From Oscillospiraceae bacterium (lineage in GTDB: Bacteria > Bacillota > Clostridia > Oscillospirales > CAG-272), in contig SVSJ01000021.1 of the NCBI GenBank assembly GCA_015064355.1, forward strand, positions 1 to 47,145: a stretch of 47,145 nucleotides of DNA, written 5' to 3'. The translations under genes were made by a program, and so were the position numbers. How positions within the stretch are numbered: the first letter of the stretch is position 1; each line of letters starts with the position of its first letter. Below are positions 8,340 through 16,112 of the stretch, one piece after another. The notes beneath the pieces are model-generated. The model made no database searches and was not told the origin of the DNA. It saw only the letters and a program-made list of their open reading frames with translations.

Positions 8340-8764
8340 CTCAGGTCCTCCAATCTGCGGTTCGGTCCAAGGCTTGTGATCTCTTCTACAAAGCTGTTCA
8401 TTGTTGCAGCAAACTTTGCTCCTTCTGCAGCGGATACCCATTCCAGTCGGGTTCTCTTTCTCTCGATTCCAAGGAAGTCGAGCATAGAGAACAGCATTGT
8501 CATTCTGCGGCGTGCGTAGTAGTTGCCTGTTGTATAGTGGCAGTCACCCGGATGGCATCCGCAGATAATTATCCCGTCAGCACCTCTTTGGAATGCCCGA
8601 AGGATGAACATGGGATTAACTCTGCATGAGCAAGGCACGCGGATGATCTTTACGTTTGCGGGATACTGGAGGCGGTTGGTACCGGACAGGTCTGCACCTG
8701 CATATGAGCACCAGTTACAGCAGAACGCAACAATGGTAGGAACAAATTTTTCGTTTACTTGCAT
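8327..8764 (-). CDS. flxD: FlxD/MvhD-family [2Fe-2S] electron-transfer subunit
   Basis: Small protein (145 residues) of the MvhD family, which links an electron-input module to HdrA in methanogen Mvh-Hdr and bacterial Flx-Hdr complexes. The cysteine pattern of the family is present: FCCNWCSYAGAD near residue 14, VPCSCRVNP near 48, and CGCHPGDCHY near 70. No hydrogenase (MvhA/G) genes accompany it, so input is expected from FlxABC. The start overlaps the end of hdrA by 10 bases, which fits tight coupling with HdrA, its direct partner. The family call is secure because MvhD cysteine spacing is distinctive. Confidence 0.88.
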   Translation of the reverse strand: MQVNEKFVPTIVAFCCNWCSYAGADLSGTNRLQYPANVKIIRVPCSCRVNPMFILRAFQRGADGIIICGCHPGDCHYTTGNYYARRRMTMLFSMLDFLGIERKRTRLEWVSAAEGAKFAATMNSFVEEITSLGPNRRLEDLRCKK

Positions 8765-10746
8765 ATTGCGTCAACCTCCGCCATAATCTGTTCGTTTGAG
8801 AAGCCGTAGAGGTCCATTGCACCCGACGGGCAGGTAACGGTACATGCGCCGCATCCCTGACATACTGCGGGATTAACGTAAGCTACTCTTCTCATTTTTG
8901 TTGTTCTGTCGGGCATTCTGAATTCCTTATCGGAATATGAAATCGCGCCGTAGGGACACACGTTAGCGCACTGACCGCATCCGTTACACATAAGCTCGTC
9001 GGAATGAGCTACGCAGGGATTACAGGTCAGCTTATCCTTCGCAAGAAGTCCAACCACCTTAACCGCGCAAGCACTCGCCTGTGACACGGTTTCGGGAATA
9101 TCCTTTGGTCCCTGGCATGTGCCTGAGAGGAAGATACCCGCAGTGGGAGATTCAACGGGACGAAGCTTTGCGTGTGCTTCTGTGAAGAAGTCGTTTGTGT
9201 CCATACTTGCTGTGAGCATTGTAGCAAGGGGGCGTGCGGACTTATCGGGCTCGATTGCCGCTGCAAGTACCACAAGGTCTGCCTTAATGTGTATCTGCTC
9301 GTTCATGATAAGGTCAGAGCCCTGAACGTCAAGTGTTCCGTCTGCTCTGGGAACAACCTTGCCGACTGCTCCCTTTATGTAGTGCACGCCGTAGTCTTCA
9401 ACTGCTCTGCGATAGAACTCGTCAAAGTTCTTACCCGGTGTACGCACGTCGATATAGAACACATACACGTCTGTATCGGGATACTTTTCTCTTGTAAGCA
9501 TTGCGTGCTTTGCTGTATACATACAGCAGATCTTTGAGCAGTATGTTTTACCCTTCTCCGGTGTGCATCTTGAGCCAACGCACTGGATAAACACGATAGT
9601 GTGAGGGTGCTTTCCGTCTGAGGGACGAAGCAGTGTACCCGAGGTGGGACCTGCGGCATTTGTGAGACGCTCAAACTCAAGGGATGTAATAACGTCCTTG
9701 GACTGGGAGTAAGCGTACTCGTCATATTTGTCTACCTTAATTGGGTTAAAGCCGGTTGCAACAACGATGGCGCCGTACTTTTCTTCGATAATCGTATCTT
9801 TTTGCTTGTAGTCGATAGCCCCTACCGAGCAAACCTTTGCGCAAACGCCGCACTTGCCGTTTTTCAGCATATTGCAGTGGTCCGCATCAATTGTTGCGAT
9901 CTTCGGTACCGCCTGTGCAAAGGGGATATATACAGCACGTCTGTTGTCCATTCCCATATTGAATTCATTGGGAACCTTTTTTACAGGGCATTTTTCGGTA
10001 CAGAGGCCGCAGCCCGTGCATTTTGTTTCGTCAACGTAGCGAGCCTTTCTCTTGATCTTCACGCTGAAGTTGCCCACAAATCCGGAGACAGCTTCAACCT
10101 CGCTGTAGGAGTATATCTTAATCTTCTCGTGCTGTGCGCAGTCAACCATTTTAGGTGTGAGGATACACGCCGCACAGTCAAGTGTGGGGAAGGTTTTGTC
10201 GATCTGGGTCATCTTGCCGCCGATGGTGGGATTCTTTTCAACGATGTCAACCTCGTATCCCGCCTCTGCGATGTCAAGGGCTGTTTGGATACCCGCAATA
10301 CCGCCGCCGATTACCAGCGCACGCTTTACAACGGGGCTTTCTCCTGCTGTAAGAGGCGCGTTGAGCAGTACCTTTGCGATGGCTGCTCTGCCGAGGATGA
10401 TAGCCTTTTCGGTGGCTTCTTCAATATTCTTATGTATCCAGGAGCACTGCTCACGGATGTTTGCGATCTCAACCATATATGGGTTAAGGCCTGCGGCAGT
10501 AGCTGTTTTTCTGAATGTTGCCTCGTGCATACGGGGGGAGCAGGAGCACACCACTATACCGGTGAGGCCGTGTTCGCGAATTGCGTCCTTTATCAAATTC
10601 TGGCCGGACTCAGAGCACATGTACTGATATTCAGCGGAAAGGACAACGGATGGTTCGCGGCCGAGAGCTTCAGCAACGGCTTTTACGTCAACTGTAGCCG
10701 CGATGTTTGTACCGCAATGGCACACAAATACACCGATTCTTTGCAT
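8755..10746 (-). CDS. hdrA: Heterodisulfide reductase subunit A, electron-bifurcating FAD subunit
   Basis: HdrA, 663 residues, full length for the family. Order seen: an N-terminal cysteine domain (VCHCG at 8-12; CSCS near 69), the FAD-binding GGGIAG motif near 148, the conserved DKTFPTLDCAACILTPKM segment near 185-205, an inserted ferredoxin domain (CTGCGLCTEKCP near 243; CGVCAKVCSVGA near 298), a second half of the FAD domain, and a C-terminal ferredoxin (CNGCGQCANVCPYGA near 588; CQGCGACTVTCPSGA near 632). In characterised HdrA the FAD splits electron pairs between a high-potential acceptor (through HdrB/C) and ferredoxin. Its place between HdrC and FlxD matches that role. No truncation or missing cluster motif is apparent. 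Confidence 0.93.
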   Translation of the reverse strand: MQRIGVFVCHCGTNIAATVDVKAVAEALGREPSVVLSAEYQYMCSESGQNLIKDAIREHGLTGIVVCSCSPRMHEATFRKTATAAGLNPYMVEIANIREQCSWIHKNIEEATEKAIILGRAAIAKVLLNAPLTAGESPVVKRALVIGGGIAGIQTALDIAEAGYEVDIVEKNPTIGGKMTQIDKTFPTLDCAACILTPKMVDCAQHEKIKIYSYSEVEAVSGFVGNFSVKIKRKARYVDETKCTGCGLCTEKCPVKKVPNEFNMGMDNRRAVYIPFAQAVPKIATIDADHCNMLKNGKCGVCAKVCSVGAIDYKQKDTIIEEKYGAIVVATGFNPIKVDKYDEYAYSQSKDVITSLEFERLTNAAGPTSGTLLRPSDGKHPHTIVFIQCVGSRCTPEKGKTYCSKICCMYTAKHAMLTREKYPDTDVYVFYIDVRTPGKNFDEFYRRAVEDYGVHYIKGAVGKVVPRADGTLDVQGSDLIMNEQIHIKADLVVLAAAIEPDKSARPLATMLTASMDTNDFFTEAHAKLRPVESPTAGIFLSGTCQGPKDIPETVSQASACAVKVVGLLAKDKLTCNPCVAHSDELMCNGCGQCANVCPYGAISYSDKEFRMPDRTTKMRRVAYVNPAVCQGCGACTVTCPSGAMDLYGFSNEQIMAEVDAICK

Positions 10747-10758
10747 CTTCTCTCTCCT

Positions 10759-11142
10759 TTACTTTGCGTACTTTCTCATTGCTGTCATAAGCAGCTGTCC
10801 GGGGGTATCCTCGTCAAGCTTTGCAGGGATGTCGTCCTGCTTCAGTCTGTTCTTGCCCTGCTGACGAATCACTTCAAGGCGCACAGCCTCCACTACCTTT
10901 GCAGGTTCAACACCTCTCGGGCATCTCTCAACGCAGGCAAAGCAAGTCAGGCACTTGTAAATGGATTCCGATTCCATAAGCTTTTCGATATTGCCCTCGT
11001 TTACCATAGCCACAAACTGGTGAGGATGGTATTCCATCTCATCGTATGACGGGCATGTTGCAGAGCATTTTCCGCATTTCATACACTTTCTTACTTCTGC
11101 TCCGCTCATTCGAAGGATCTGTTCTTTTCTCTTCTGTTCCAT
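10759..11142 (-). CDS. hdrC: Heterodisulfide reductase subunit C
   Basis: Small ferredoxin-like subunit of 127 residues with two [4Fe-4S] motifs, CMKCGKCSATCP at about 20-31 and CLTCFACVERCP at about 64-75, each ending in Cys-Pro as in HdrC and GlpC/GlcF-type proteins. It bridges HdrA and HdrB. Spacing is 12 bases to hdrB upstream and 12 to hdrA downstream. In this operon it may also contact the Fe-S subunit of the fumarate reductase, which has two motifs of the same type. Confidence 0.88.
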   Translation of the reverse strand: MEQKRKEQILRMSGAEVRKCMKCGKCSATCPSYDEMEYHPHQFVAMVNEGNIEKLMESESIYKCLTCFACVERCPRGVEPAKVVEAVRLEVIRQQGKNRLKQDDIPAKLDEDTPGQLLMTAMRKYAK

Positions 11143-11154
11143 TACAAATCCTCC

Positions 11155-11937
11155 TTAATCTATGAGCCCGAGAGCTTCTGCCAGCACTTCGGTGAAGTAC
11201 TTAACTTCGATTTTTTCGTCTGAGTTTTTCTTGATATTGTACTCGCAAAGGGGGCAAGCGGTGATCATAAAGTCCGCTCCCATTTCAAGGGCGTTTTCTG
11301 CCACAGCACTTGCTCTTTTCTTTGCAGCAGACTTGTCTTCAAGGGTTATATAGCCGCCGCAGCACTCGTTGCGCATGGAATAGATCACAGGCTCAGCACC
11401 GAGAGCGCGGATAAAGTCCTCCATGATCTTCGGGTTTTCGGGATCGTCAAACTTCAGCACACACGACGGGCGCAGGAGGAGACATCCGTAATATGCGGCG
11501 ATCTTCTTGCCGGTGAGGGGCTTTACAACCTTTTTCGCAAGCTCGTCAAAGCCAACTTCGTCACGGAGCAGTTCAAGAAAATGGATTACCTCTCCTTCTC
11601 CATGATACTCCATATCGGGAGCCATATAGTTGTTGACACGGCGGTCAAAATCTGCGTTTACCTTAAATTCGTGATTTGTCTGCTTCAGCACGTTGTAACA
11701 AGCGGAGCAAACAGTCAGCACACGTCCGCCGTTGTCTCGACCGTTGGCAAGAGCGCGGACTGAGGGCAGCTTTGTAGCGATCTCGTCCTTTGCGGATGTA
11801 TAAGCGCCGCCACAGCACTGCCAGTTTTCTATTTCACAGAGCTCAAAGCCCAGAAATTCCGCTGATTCTCTTGCGTATCTGTCAAGAGCCTTTGCCTTGT
11901 TCTTCAGCGTGCATCCGGGATAATATGCTATTTTCAT
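11155..11937 (-). CDS. hdrB: Heterodisulfide reductase subunit B, two CCG domains
   Basis: HdrB, 260 residues. Two complete CCG (cysteine-rich) domains are visible. The first has Cys9 (YYPGC), Cys41-Cys42 (QCCGG) and C77xxC80; the second has YYGC near 152, ECCGG near 196 and CPLC near 235. In HdrB of methanogens these bind two non-cubane [4Fe-4S] clusters that reduce the CoM-S-S-CoB disulfide. Firmicutes lack these coenzymes, so here the subunit either reduces another disulfide or relays electrons. The fumarate reductase genes in the same operon suggest the latter. It is the first hdr gene, 33 bases after fumC. Confidence 0.9.
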   Translation of the reverse strand: MKIAYYPGCTLKNKAKALDRYARESAEFLGFELCEIENWQCCGGAYTSAKDEIATKLPSVRALANGRDNGGRVLTVCSACYNVLKQTNHEFKVNADFDRRVNNYMAPDMEYHGEGEVIHFLELLRDEVGFDELAKKVVKPLTGKKIAAYYGCLLLRPSCVLKFDDPENPKIMEDFIRALGAEPVIYSMRNECCGGYITLEDKSAAKKRASAVAENALEMGADFMITACPLCEYNIKKNSDEKIEVKYFTEVLAEALGLID

Positions 11938-11970
11938 TTCTTCTCTCCAAATTATGTTTTCGCTGTTTTA

Positions 11971-13356
11971 TCAGAGATTCCCTGCCATCTCTTCGGGCTT
12001 GAATACTTCATCAAACTTCTCTGCCGTAAGGAAGCCGAGAGCTACGCAAGCCTGCTTCAAAGAAATGTTCTCTTTGTATGCCTTCTTTGCAGTCTTTGCG
12101 GCATTTTCATAACCGATATAGGGGTTAAGTGCCGTTACAAGCATCAGAGAGTTGTACAGATTATCGTGCATCTTCTGCTCGTTTGCACGGATTCCGATTG
12201 CGCAGTTGTCATTAAAGGAAACGATAGCTTCTGCAAGGAGTCGGCAGGACTGCAGGAAGTTGTAGATACATACGGGCATAAATACATTCAGCTCGAAGTT
12301 ACCCTGGGATGCAGCCATTGAAACTGCCACGTCGTTGCCCATTACCTGTACTGCTACCATTGTTACGGCTTCGCACTGTGTGGGGTTTACCTTTCCGGGC
12401 ATAATGGAGGAGCCGGGCTCGTTTTCGGGAATGGTGATTTCACCGAGGCCGAGTCTGGGACCGGATGCAAGCCAGCGCACGTCGTTTGCGATCTTCATCA
12501 TATCGCACGCAAGAGCCTTTACTGCGCCGTGAGCGAATACAAGCTCATCCTTGGAAGTAAGAGCGTGGAACTTGTTTTCTGCGGTCTCGAAATCCTTGCC
12601 GGTGATCTCGGAAACTGCCTCTGCAACCTTTGTGTCAAATCCACGGGGCGCATTCAGACCTGTACCAACGGCAGTACCGCCGAGAGCAAGAGTCTTAAGT
12701 GCAGGGAGAGATTTTTCGATAAGTGCGATATCCATTTCAAGGGAGCTTCTCCAACCGGAGATCTCCTGGGAGAATCGAATGGGTGTTGCGTCCTGGAGGT
12801 GGGTTCTTCCGCTCTTTGTGATACCTTCGTGCATCTTCTCAAGTCTGCGGAATGTGGTGATCAGCTTTGCTACTGCAGGGATGAGCTTGTCTTCAATCGC
12901 TTCAACTGCCGCGATATGCATTGCTGTAGGGAATGTATCATTGGATGACTGGCTCATATTGATGTCATCATTAGGGTGGCACAGCTTCTTGCCTGCAAGC
13001 TCGTTTGCGCGGTTTGCGATTACTTCGTTTGCGTTCATATTGGACTGTGTACCGCTACCTGTCTGCCATACTACAAGTGGGAAATGGTCGTTCAGCTCCC
13101 CTGCCATAACCTCGTCACAGGCCTGGGAGATATATGTAAGCTTTTCGTCCGTCATCTTCTCGGGACGGAGCTGGTTATTTGCAATAGCTGCCGCTTTTTT
13201 GAGTACGCCAAATGCCTTGGTGATCTCGCGGGGCATGGTTTCAATTCCTACGCCGATCTTGAAGTTTTCGTGGCTTCTCTCTGTCTGGGCTGCCCAATAT
13301 TTGTCGGCAGGTACTCTGACCTCGCCCATTGAGTCGTGTTCTATTCTGTATTCCAT
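11971..13356 (-). CDS. fumC: Class II fumarate hydratase
   Basis: Fumarase interconverting malate and fumarate, 461 residues as in the iron-independent class II family. Signature GSSIMPGKVNPTQCEA is exact for fumarase rather than aspartase or argininosuccinate lyase. Other active-site stretches are GSGTQSNMNANE (about 98-109), SSNDTFPTA and GRTHLQDATP. The frame is open seven codons further upstream, but AAAGGGA six bases before the ATG at 13356 supports that start, 17 bases downstream of the mdh stop. Position between malate dehydrogenase and fumarate reductase indicates that it runs as a dehydratase, supplying fumarate. Confidence 0.93.
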   Translation of the reverse strand: MEYRIEHDSMGEVRVPADKYWAAQTERSHENFKIGVGIETMPREITKAFGVLKKAAAIANNQLRPEKMTDEKLTYISQACDEVMAGELNDHFPLVVWQTGSGTQSNMNANEVIANRANELAGKKLCHPNDDINMSQSSNDTFPTAMHIAAVEAIEDKLIPAVAKLITTFRRLEKMHEGITKSGRTHLQDATPIRFSQEISGWRSSLEMDIALIEKSLPALKTLALGGTAVGTGLNAPRGFDTKVAEAVSEITGKDFETAENKFHALTSKDELVFAHGAVKALACDMMKIANDVRWLASGPRLGLGEITIPENEPGSSIMPGKVNPTQCEAVTMVAVQVMGNDVAVSMAASQGNFELNVFMPVCIYNFLQSCRLLAEAIVSFNDNCAIGIRANEQKMHDNLYNSLMLVTALNPYIGYENAAKTAKKAYKENISLKQACVALGFLTAEKFDEVFKPEEMAGNL

Positions 13357-13373
13357 ATCTGTTCCCTTTCCCA

Positions 13374-14318
13374 TCATATGTTAACGCTTTTGATTACTGT
13401 TTTAAGATTGTCCGCACTGCGTCTGAGAAGCATTATTTCTTCGTCTGTAAGTGCAGGGTTAAGCTTACCTCTTATGCCGTCACGGCCAACAATGCTGAGA
13501 GTGCTTAAGCAAACGTCACTGATACCGTATTCACCGTGCATCATTGTTGATATAGTAAGAGTTGTGTCCATTCCCGCCATCAGGCACTTGCAAATGTGGC
13601 AAACGGAAAGAGACACTGCATAGAAGGTTGCGCCCTTACGCTGAATGACTCTCGCGCCGGACTTTTTCATATAGTTTTCAACCTCTTCCTTATTAAGAGA
13701 GGGATAAAGGTTGTTTTCAGAGCTGATCACGTTGTGATACTCGTGGATCGGCACATTTGAAATGTTGGCAATAGACCAGGGCACAAACGAGCTGTCCCCA
13801 TGTTCACCGAATACGTATGCGTGTACGTTCTGCTGGTTGATATTATAGAATTCAGAGATTCTCGCGCGAAGACGGGATGTGTCAAGGATCGTACCGGAGC
13901 CAATGATCTTTGTTTCGGGAAGATCAGAGCACTTGCACATTACATAAGTAAGAATGTCAACAGGGTTTGAAACAATAATATACGTTGCATCCGGAGCATA
14001 GGTGGTGATCTGAGGAATTATGCTCTTCATAATGTCAACATTGGTCTGCGCAAGGTCGAGGCGGGATTGACCGGGCTTTCTCGCAAGACCGGAGGTGATA
14101 ATTACAATATCAGAATCGCACGCGTCACGGTAAGAACCTGCATACACCGAAACAGGGGAGCAGAACGGGATTCCCTGTCTGATGTCAAGGGCTTCTCCAA
14201 GGGCTTTTTCGGCATTAATGTCGATAAGAACGATCTCATTTGCCTGCCCGCCCACTGCCAATGTATACGCAATTGTTGAGCCAACGCTACCTGTGCCAAT
14301 TATTGTTATCTTGCTCAT
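13374..14318 (-). CDS. mdh: Malate dehydrogenase on an L-lactate dehydrogenase scaffold
   Basis: NAD-dependent 2-hydroxyacid dehydrogenase, 314 residues. GTGSVGS (8-14) binds NAD, Asp33 (LIDIN) selects NAD over NADP, His173 in GEHGDSS is the catalytic base and Arg149 (DTSRLR) binds carboxylate. Overall sequence, including GEYGISDVCLS, looks like lactate dehydrogenase. The specificity loop, however, reads SGLARKPGQSR: the residue that is Gln102 in LDH (PQKPGETR) is Arg80 here, as in malate dehydrogenase. Changing this residue to Arg is the classical engineered LDH-to-MDH switch. With fumC next in the operon, oxaloacetate to malate is the likely reaction. Annotation pipelines would probably call it ldh. 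It is the first gene of the operon; AGGAGA lies seven bases before the ATG. Confidence 0.82.
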   Translation of the reverse strand: MSKITIIGTGSVGSTIAYTLAVGGQANEIVLIDINAEKALGEALDIRQGIPFCSPVSVYAGSYRDACDSDIVIITSGLARKPGQSRLDLAQTNVDIMKSIIPQITTYAPDATYIIVSNPVDILTYVMCKCSDLPETKIIGSGTILDTSRLRARISEFYNINQQNVHAYVFGEHGDSSFVPWSIANISNVPIHEYHNVISSENNLYPSLNKEEVENYMKKSGARVIQRKGATFYAVSLSVCHICKCLMAGMDTTLTISTMMHGEYGISDVCLSTLSIVGRDGIRGKLNPALTDEEIMLLRRSADNLKTVIKSVNI

Positions 14319-14367
14319 AGATTAATCTCCTGTACTATGTTCTGAAAGGCATACTTTCTTATAATAA

Positions 14368-14396
14368 ATTATATCAAATATTGATAAATAATTCAA
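14368..14396 (-). promoter_or_regulatory. Promoter of the mdh-fumC-hdr-flx-frd operon with internal inverted repeat
   Basis: On the minus strand, -35 TTGAAT (14396-14391) and -10 TATAAT (14373-14368) with a 17-bp spacer. The spacer holds the inverted repeat TATCAA-ATA-TTGATA (14372-14386), which reaches into the -10 and could be an operator. The arm order does not fit FNR (TTGAT-N4-ATCAA) or Rex sites. Confidence 0.7.
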
Positions 14397-14540
14397 TAGC
14401 ACCGCACTATTTTATGCTTTGTGTGACAGAGGTATTTTGGTGCTTTTGTATGGTGTTTTTGTATAATATTAACAATTGGGGCTGTTAACTATGGTTCTGC
14501 CGATTCTGTGATATGACAGGAAAACCAGTGGATACGTCAA

Positions 14541-14572
14541 TAAAAAAACGACAGATTTTGTCTGCCGTTTAG
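14541..14572 (-). terminator. Terminator of wecB
   Basis: On the minus strand, a hairpin of about 9 bp (AACGGCAGA pairing with TCTGTCGTT) is followed by seven T residues, just beyond the wecB stop. The stretch 14397-14540 between it and the operon promoter shows no gene. It contains the weak inverted repeat TTAACA-N8-TGTTAA at 14469-14488. Confidence 0.8.
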
Positions 14573-14577
14573 TTTTT

Positions 14578-15675
14578 TTACAGTTTTTCGCAAAGGATGT
14601 CTGCAATTCTCTTGCAAGCAAAGCCGTCGCCGTAGGGATTGGATGCGCGGCTCATTTTCAAGTACTCTGCCTCGTCTTCAAGCAGGGTCTTGAATGAGGA
14701 GTAAATTACATCTTCATCTGTTCCAACAAGTTTAAGAGTTCCGGCGGCGATTCCCTCCGGTCTTTCAGTTGTGTCACGCATTACAAGCACGGGCTTGCCC
14801 AGTGAAGGAGCTTCCTCCTGGATTCCGCCGCTGTCTGTAAGGATCATGTAGCTGCGGGCAATGAAATTGTGGAAGTCAAGCACCTCAAGTGGCTCGATGA
14901 TATGTATTCTGTCGCAGTCACCAAGCTCTTCCGCAGCCGCCTCACGAACCACAGGATTCATGTGAATAGGATAGATAGCGCAAACGTCGGGATGCTCGTC
15001 GATAATGCGGCGGATAGCCCGGAACATATTGTGCATAGGCTGGCCGAGATTCTCTCTGCGGTGAGCGGTGATGATAATAAGACGGCGATCCCCTACCCAC
15101 TCAAGCTCCGGATGGGTGTAATCTTCACGAACAGTGGTCTTAAGGGCGTCAATGGCTGTGTTGCCGGTAACGTATATCGTGTCAGCTGCCCTGCCCTCTT
15201 TGAGAAGATTATTCTTTGACAACTCTGTGGGAGAAAAATTGAATTTCGAGATAATACTTACCGCCTGGCGGTTAAACTCTTCCGGATAAGGGGAGTAAAT
15301 ATCATAGGTGCGGAGTCCGGCCTCAACGTGACCAACTGGAATCTGCAGATAGAAGCACGCAAGAGCCGTCACAAAGGTCGTGGACGTATCACCGTGAACA
15401 AGCACGACGTCAGGCTTGATCTCACTAAGAAGCCCGCGAATGCGATCAAGGATATTTATGGTAACGTCAAACAATGTCTGCTTGTCTTTCATTATGGACA
15501 AGTCATAATCAGGAACGATGCCAAAGGCTTCAAGCACCTGATCGAGCATCTGACGGTGCTGACCTGTCACGCATAAAGTTACGTCAAGTTCTTTTCTGCT
15601 TTTCAGTTCAAGAACCAAAGGACACATTTTTATTGCTTCGGGCCGAGTGCCGAATACCACCATTACCTTCTTCAT
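14578..15675 (-). CDS. wecB: UDP-N-acetylglucosamine 2-epimerase (non-hydrolysing)
   Basis: Converts UDP-GlcNAc to UDP-ManNAc for cell-wall polymers such as teichoic acid linkage units or surface polysaccharide; cytosolic, GT-B fold, 365 residues. Family motifs in order: FGTRPEAIKM (about 8-17), VHGDTSTT, HVEAGLRT, PEEFNRQ, TAHRRENLG and DSGGIQEEAP near the C-terminus, which together include the catalytic acidic and His residues of WecB/MnaA. The open frame extends 13 codons upstream, but AAAGG before the ATG at 15675 and family length support that start. It is monocistronic, with its own consensus promoter and terminator. Confidence 0.92.
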   Translation of the reverse strand: MKKVMVVFGTRPEAIKMCPLVLELKSRKELDVTLCVTGQHRQMLDQVLEAFGIVPDYDLSIMKDKQTLFDVTINILDRIRGLLSEIKPDVVLVHGDTSTTFVTALACFYLQIPVGHVEAGLRTYDIYSPYPEEFNRQAVSIISKFNFSPTELSKNNLLKEGRAADTIYVTGNTAIDALKTTVREDYTHPELEWVGDRRLIIITAHRRENLGQPMHNMFRAIRRIIDEHPDVCAIYPIHMNPVVREAAAEELGDCDRIHIIEPLEVLDFHNFIARSYMILTDSGGIQEEAPSLGKPVLVMRDTTERPEGIAAGTLKLVGTDEDVIYSSFKTLLEDEAEYLKMSRASNPYGDGFACKRIADILCEKL

Positions 15676-15716
15676 AGATAAAACCTTTCGTTGAGTCGTC
15701 GCCGTTCTATACACTA

Positions 15717-15745
15717 ATTATACCCGAATTTTCCAAGGATGTCAA
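15717..15745 (-). promoter_or_regulatory. Promoter of wecB
   Basis: Minus strand -35 TTGACA (15745-15740) and -10 TATAAT (15722-15717), 17-bp spacer: a perfect consensus pair about 42 bases before the ATG at 15675. Confidence 0.85.
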
Positions 15746-15803
15746 CCGCCGAACACCTCACGGGAAATATCCCACAATTTTTTTACAATTTCAAGAAAAA
15801 GTA

Positions 15804-15832
15804 TTGCAATTCCCCGCCTTATATGGTATAAT
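15804..15832 (+). promoter_or_regulatory. Promoter of tRNA-Val
   Basis: -35 TTGCAA (15804-15809) and -10 TATAAT (15827-15832) with a 17-bp spacer, 11 bases before the first tRNA base. Confidence 0.8.
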
Positions 15833-15843
15833 TCAAGCACTTT

Positions 15844-15917
15844 GGAGGCATAGCTCAGCTGGTTAGAGTACTTGCTTGACATGCAAGGGGTCACTGGTTC
15901 GATTCCAGTTGTCTCCA
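15844..15917 (+). tRNA. tRNA-Val(GAC)
   Basis: Complete cloverleaf. The acceptor stem GGAGGCA (15844-15850) pairs with TGTCTCC (15910-15916), including one G-T wobble. D-arm contains AGCTCAGCTGGTTAGAGT. The anticodon stem CTTGC/GCAAG encloses the loop TTGACAT with anticodon GAC (15878-15880). The T-arm is CTGGTTCGATTCCAG. Discriminator base is A; CCA is not encoded. A terminator follows directly. Confidence 0.95.
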
Positions 15918-15919
15918 TA

Positions 15920-15956
15920 AAACGGATTGTGAGGTTCATCTCACAGTCCGTTTTTT
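15920..15956 (+). terminator. Terminator of tRNA-Val
   Basis: Hairpin of ACGGATTGTGAG with CTCACAGTCCGT (one bulge), followed by seven T residues. Confidence 0.85.
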
Positions 15957-16079
15957 TGATGCAATTGGCTTGAGAAGCAGTATCCGAGACGCCGTATTAA
16001 CGAATAAGTCTTGCTGACAAAATGCGGCTCGTCACTTTGATTGTCAAAGTGGTGGTTCAGATTCCAGTTGTCTCCATAA

Positions 16080-16112
16080 AAATACCGTAGGATGAAGTCC
16101 TGCGGTATTTTT
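16080..16112 (+). terminator. Terminator after the tRNA remnant
   Basis: Hairpin AATACCGTAGGA with TCCTGCGGTATT followed by a T run. It has the same position relative to the tRNA end as the first terminator but a different stem sequence. Confidence 0.8.

Noticed and set aside
13374-14318. Plain L-lactate dehydrogenase
   Set aside because: The specificity residue is Arg rather than Gln and the operon context is malate/fumarate, so malate dehydrogenase is preferred.
14469-14488. TTAACA-N8-TGTTAA as a Rex site
   Set aside because: Rex sites in Clostridia are TTGTTAA-N4-TTAACAA; here the arms are in the opposite order and the spacing is wrong. It is also upstream of the promoter by about 70 bp.
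16001-16077. A second complete tRNA gene
   Set aside because: Only the T-arm and 3' acceptor strand match tRNA-Val; there is no 5' acceptor strand, D-arm or 7-base anticodon loop.
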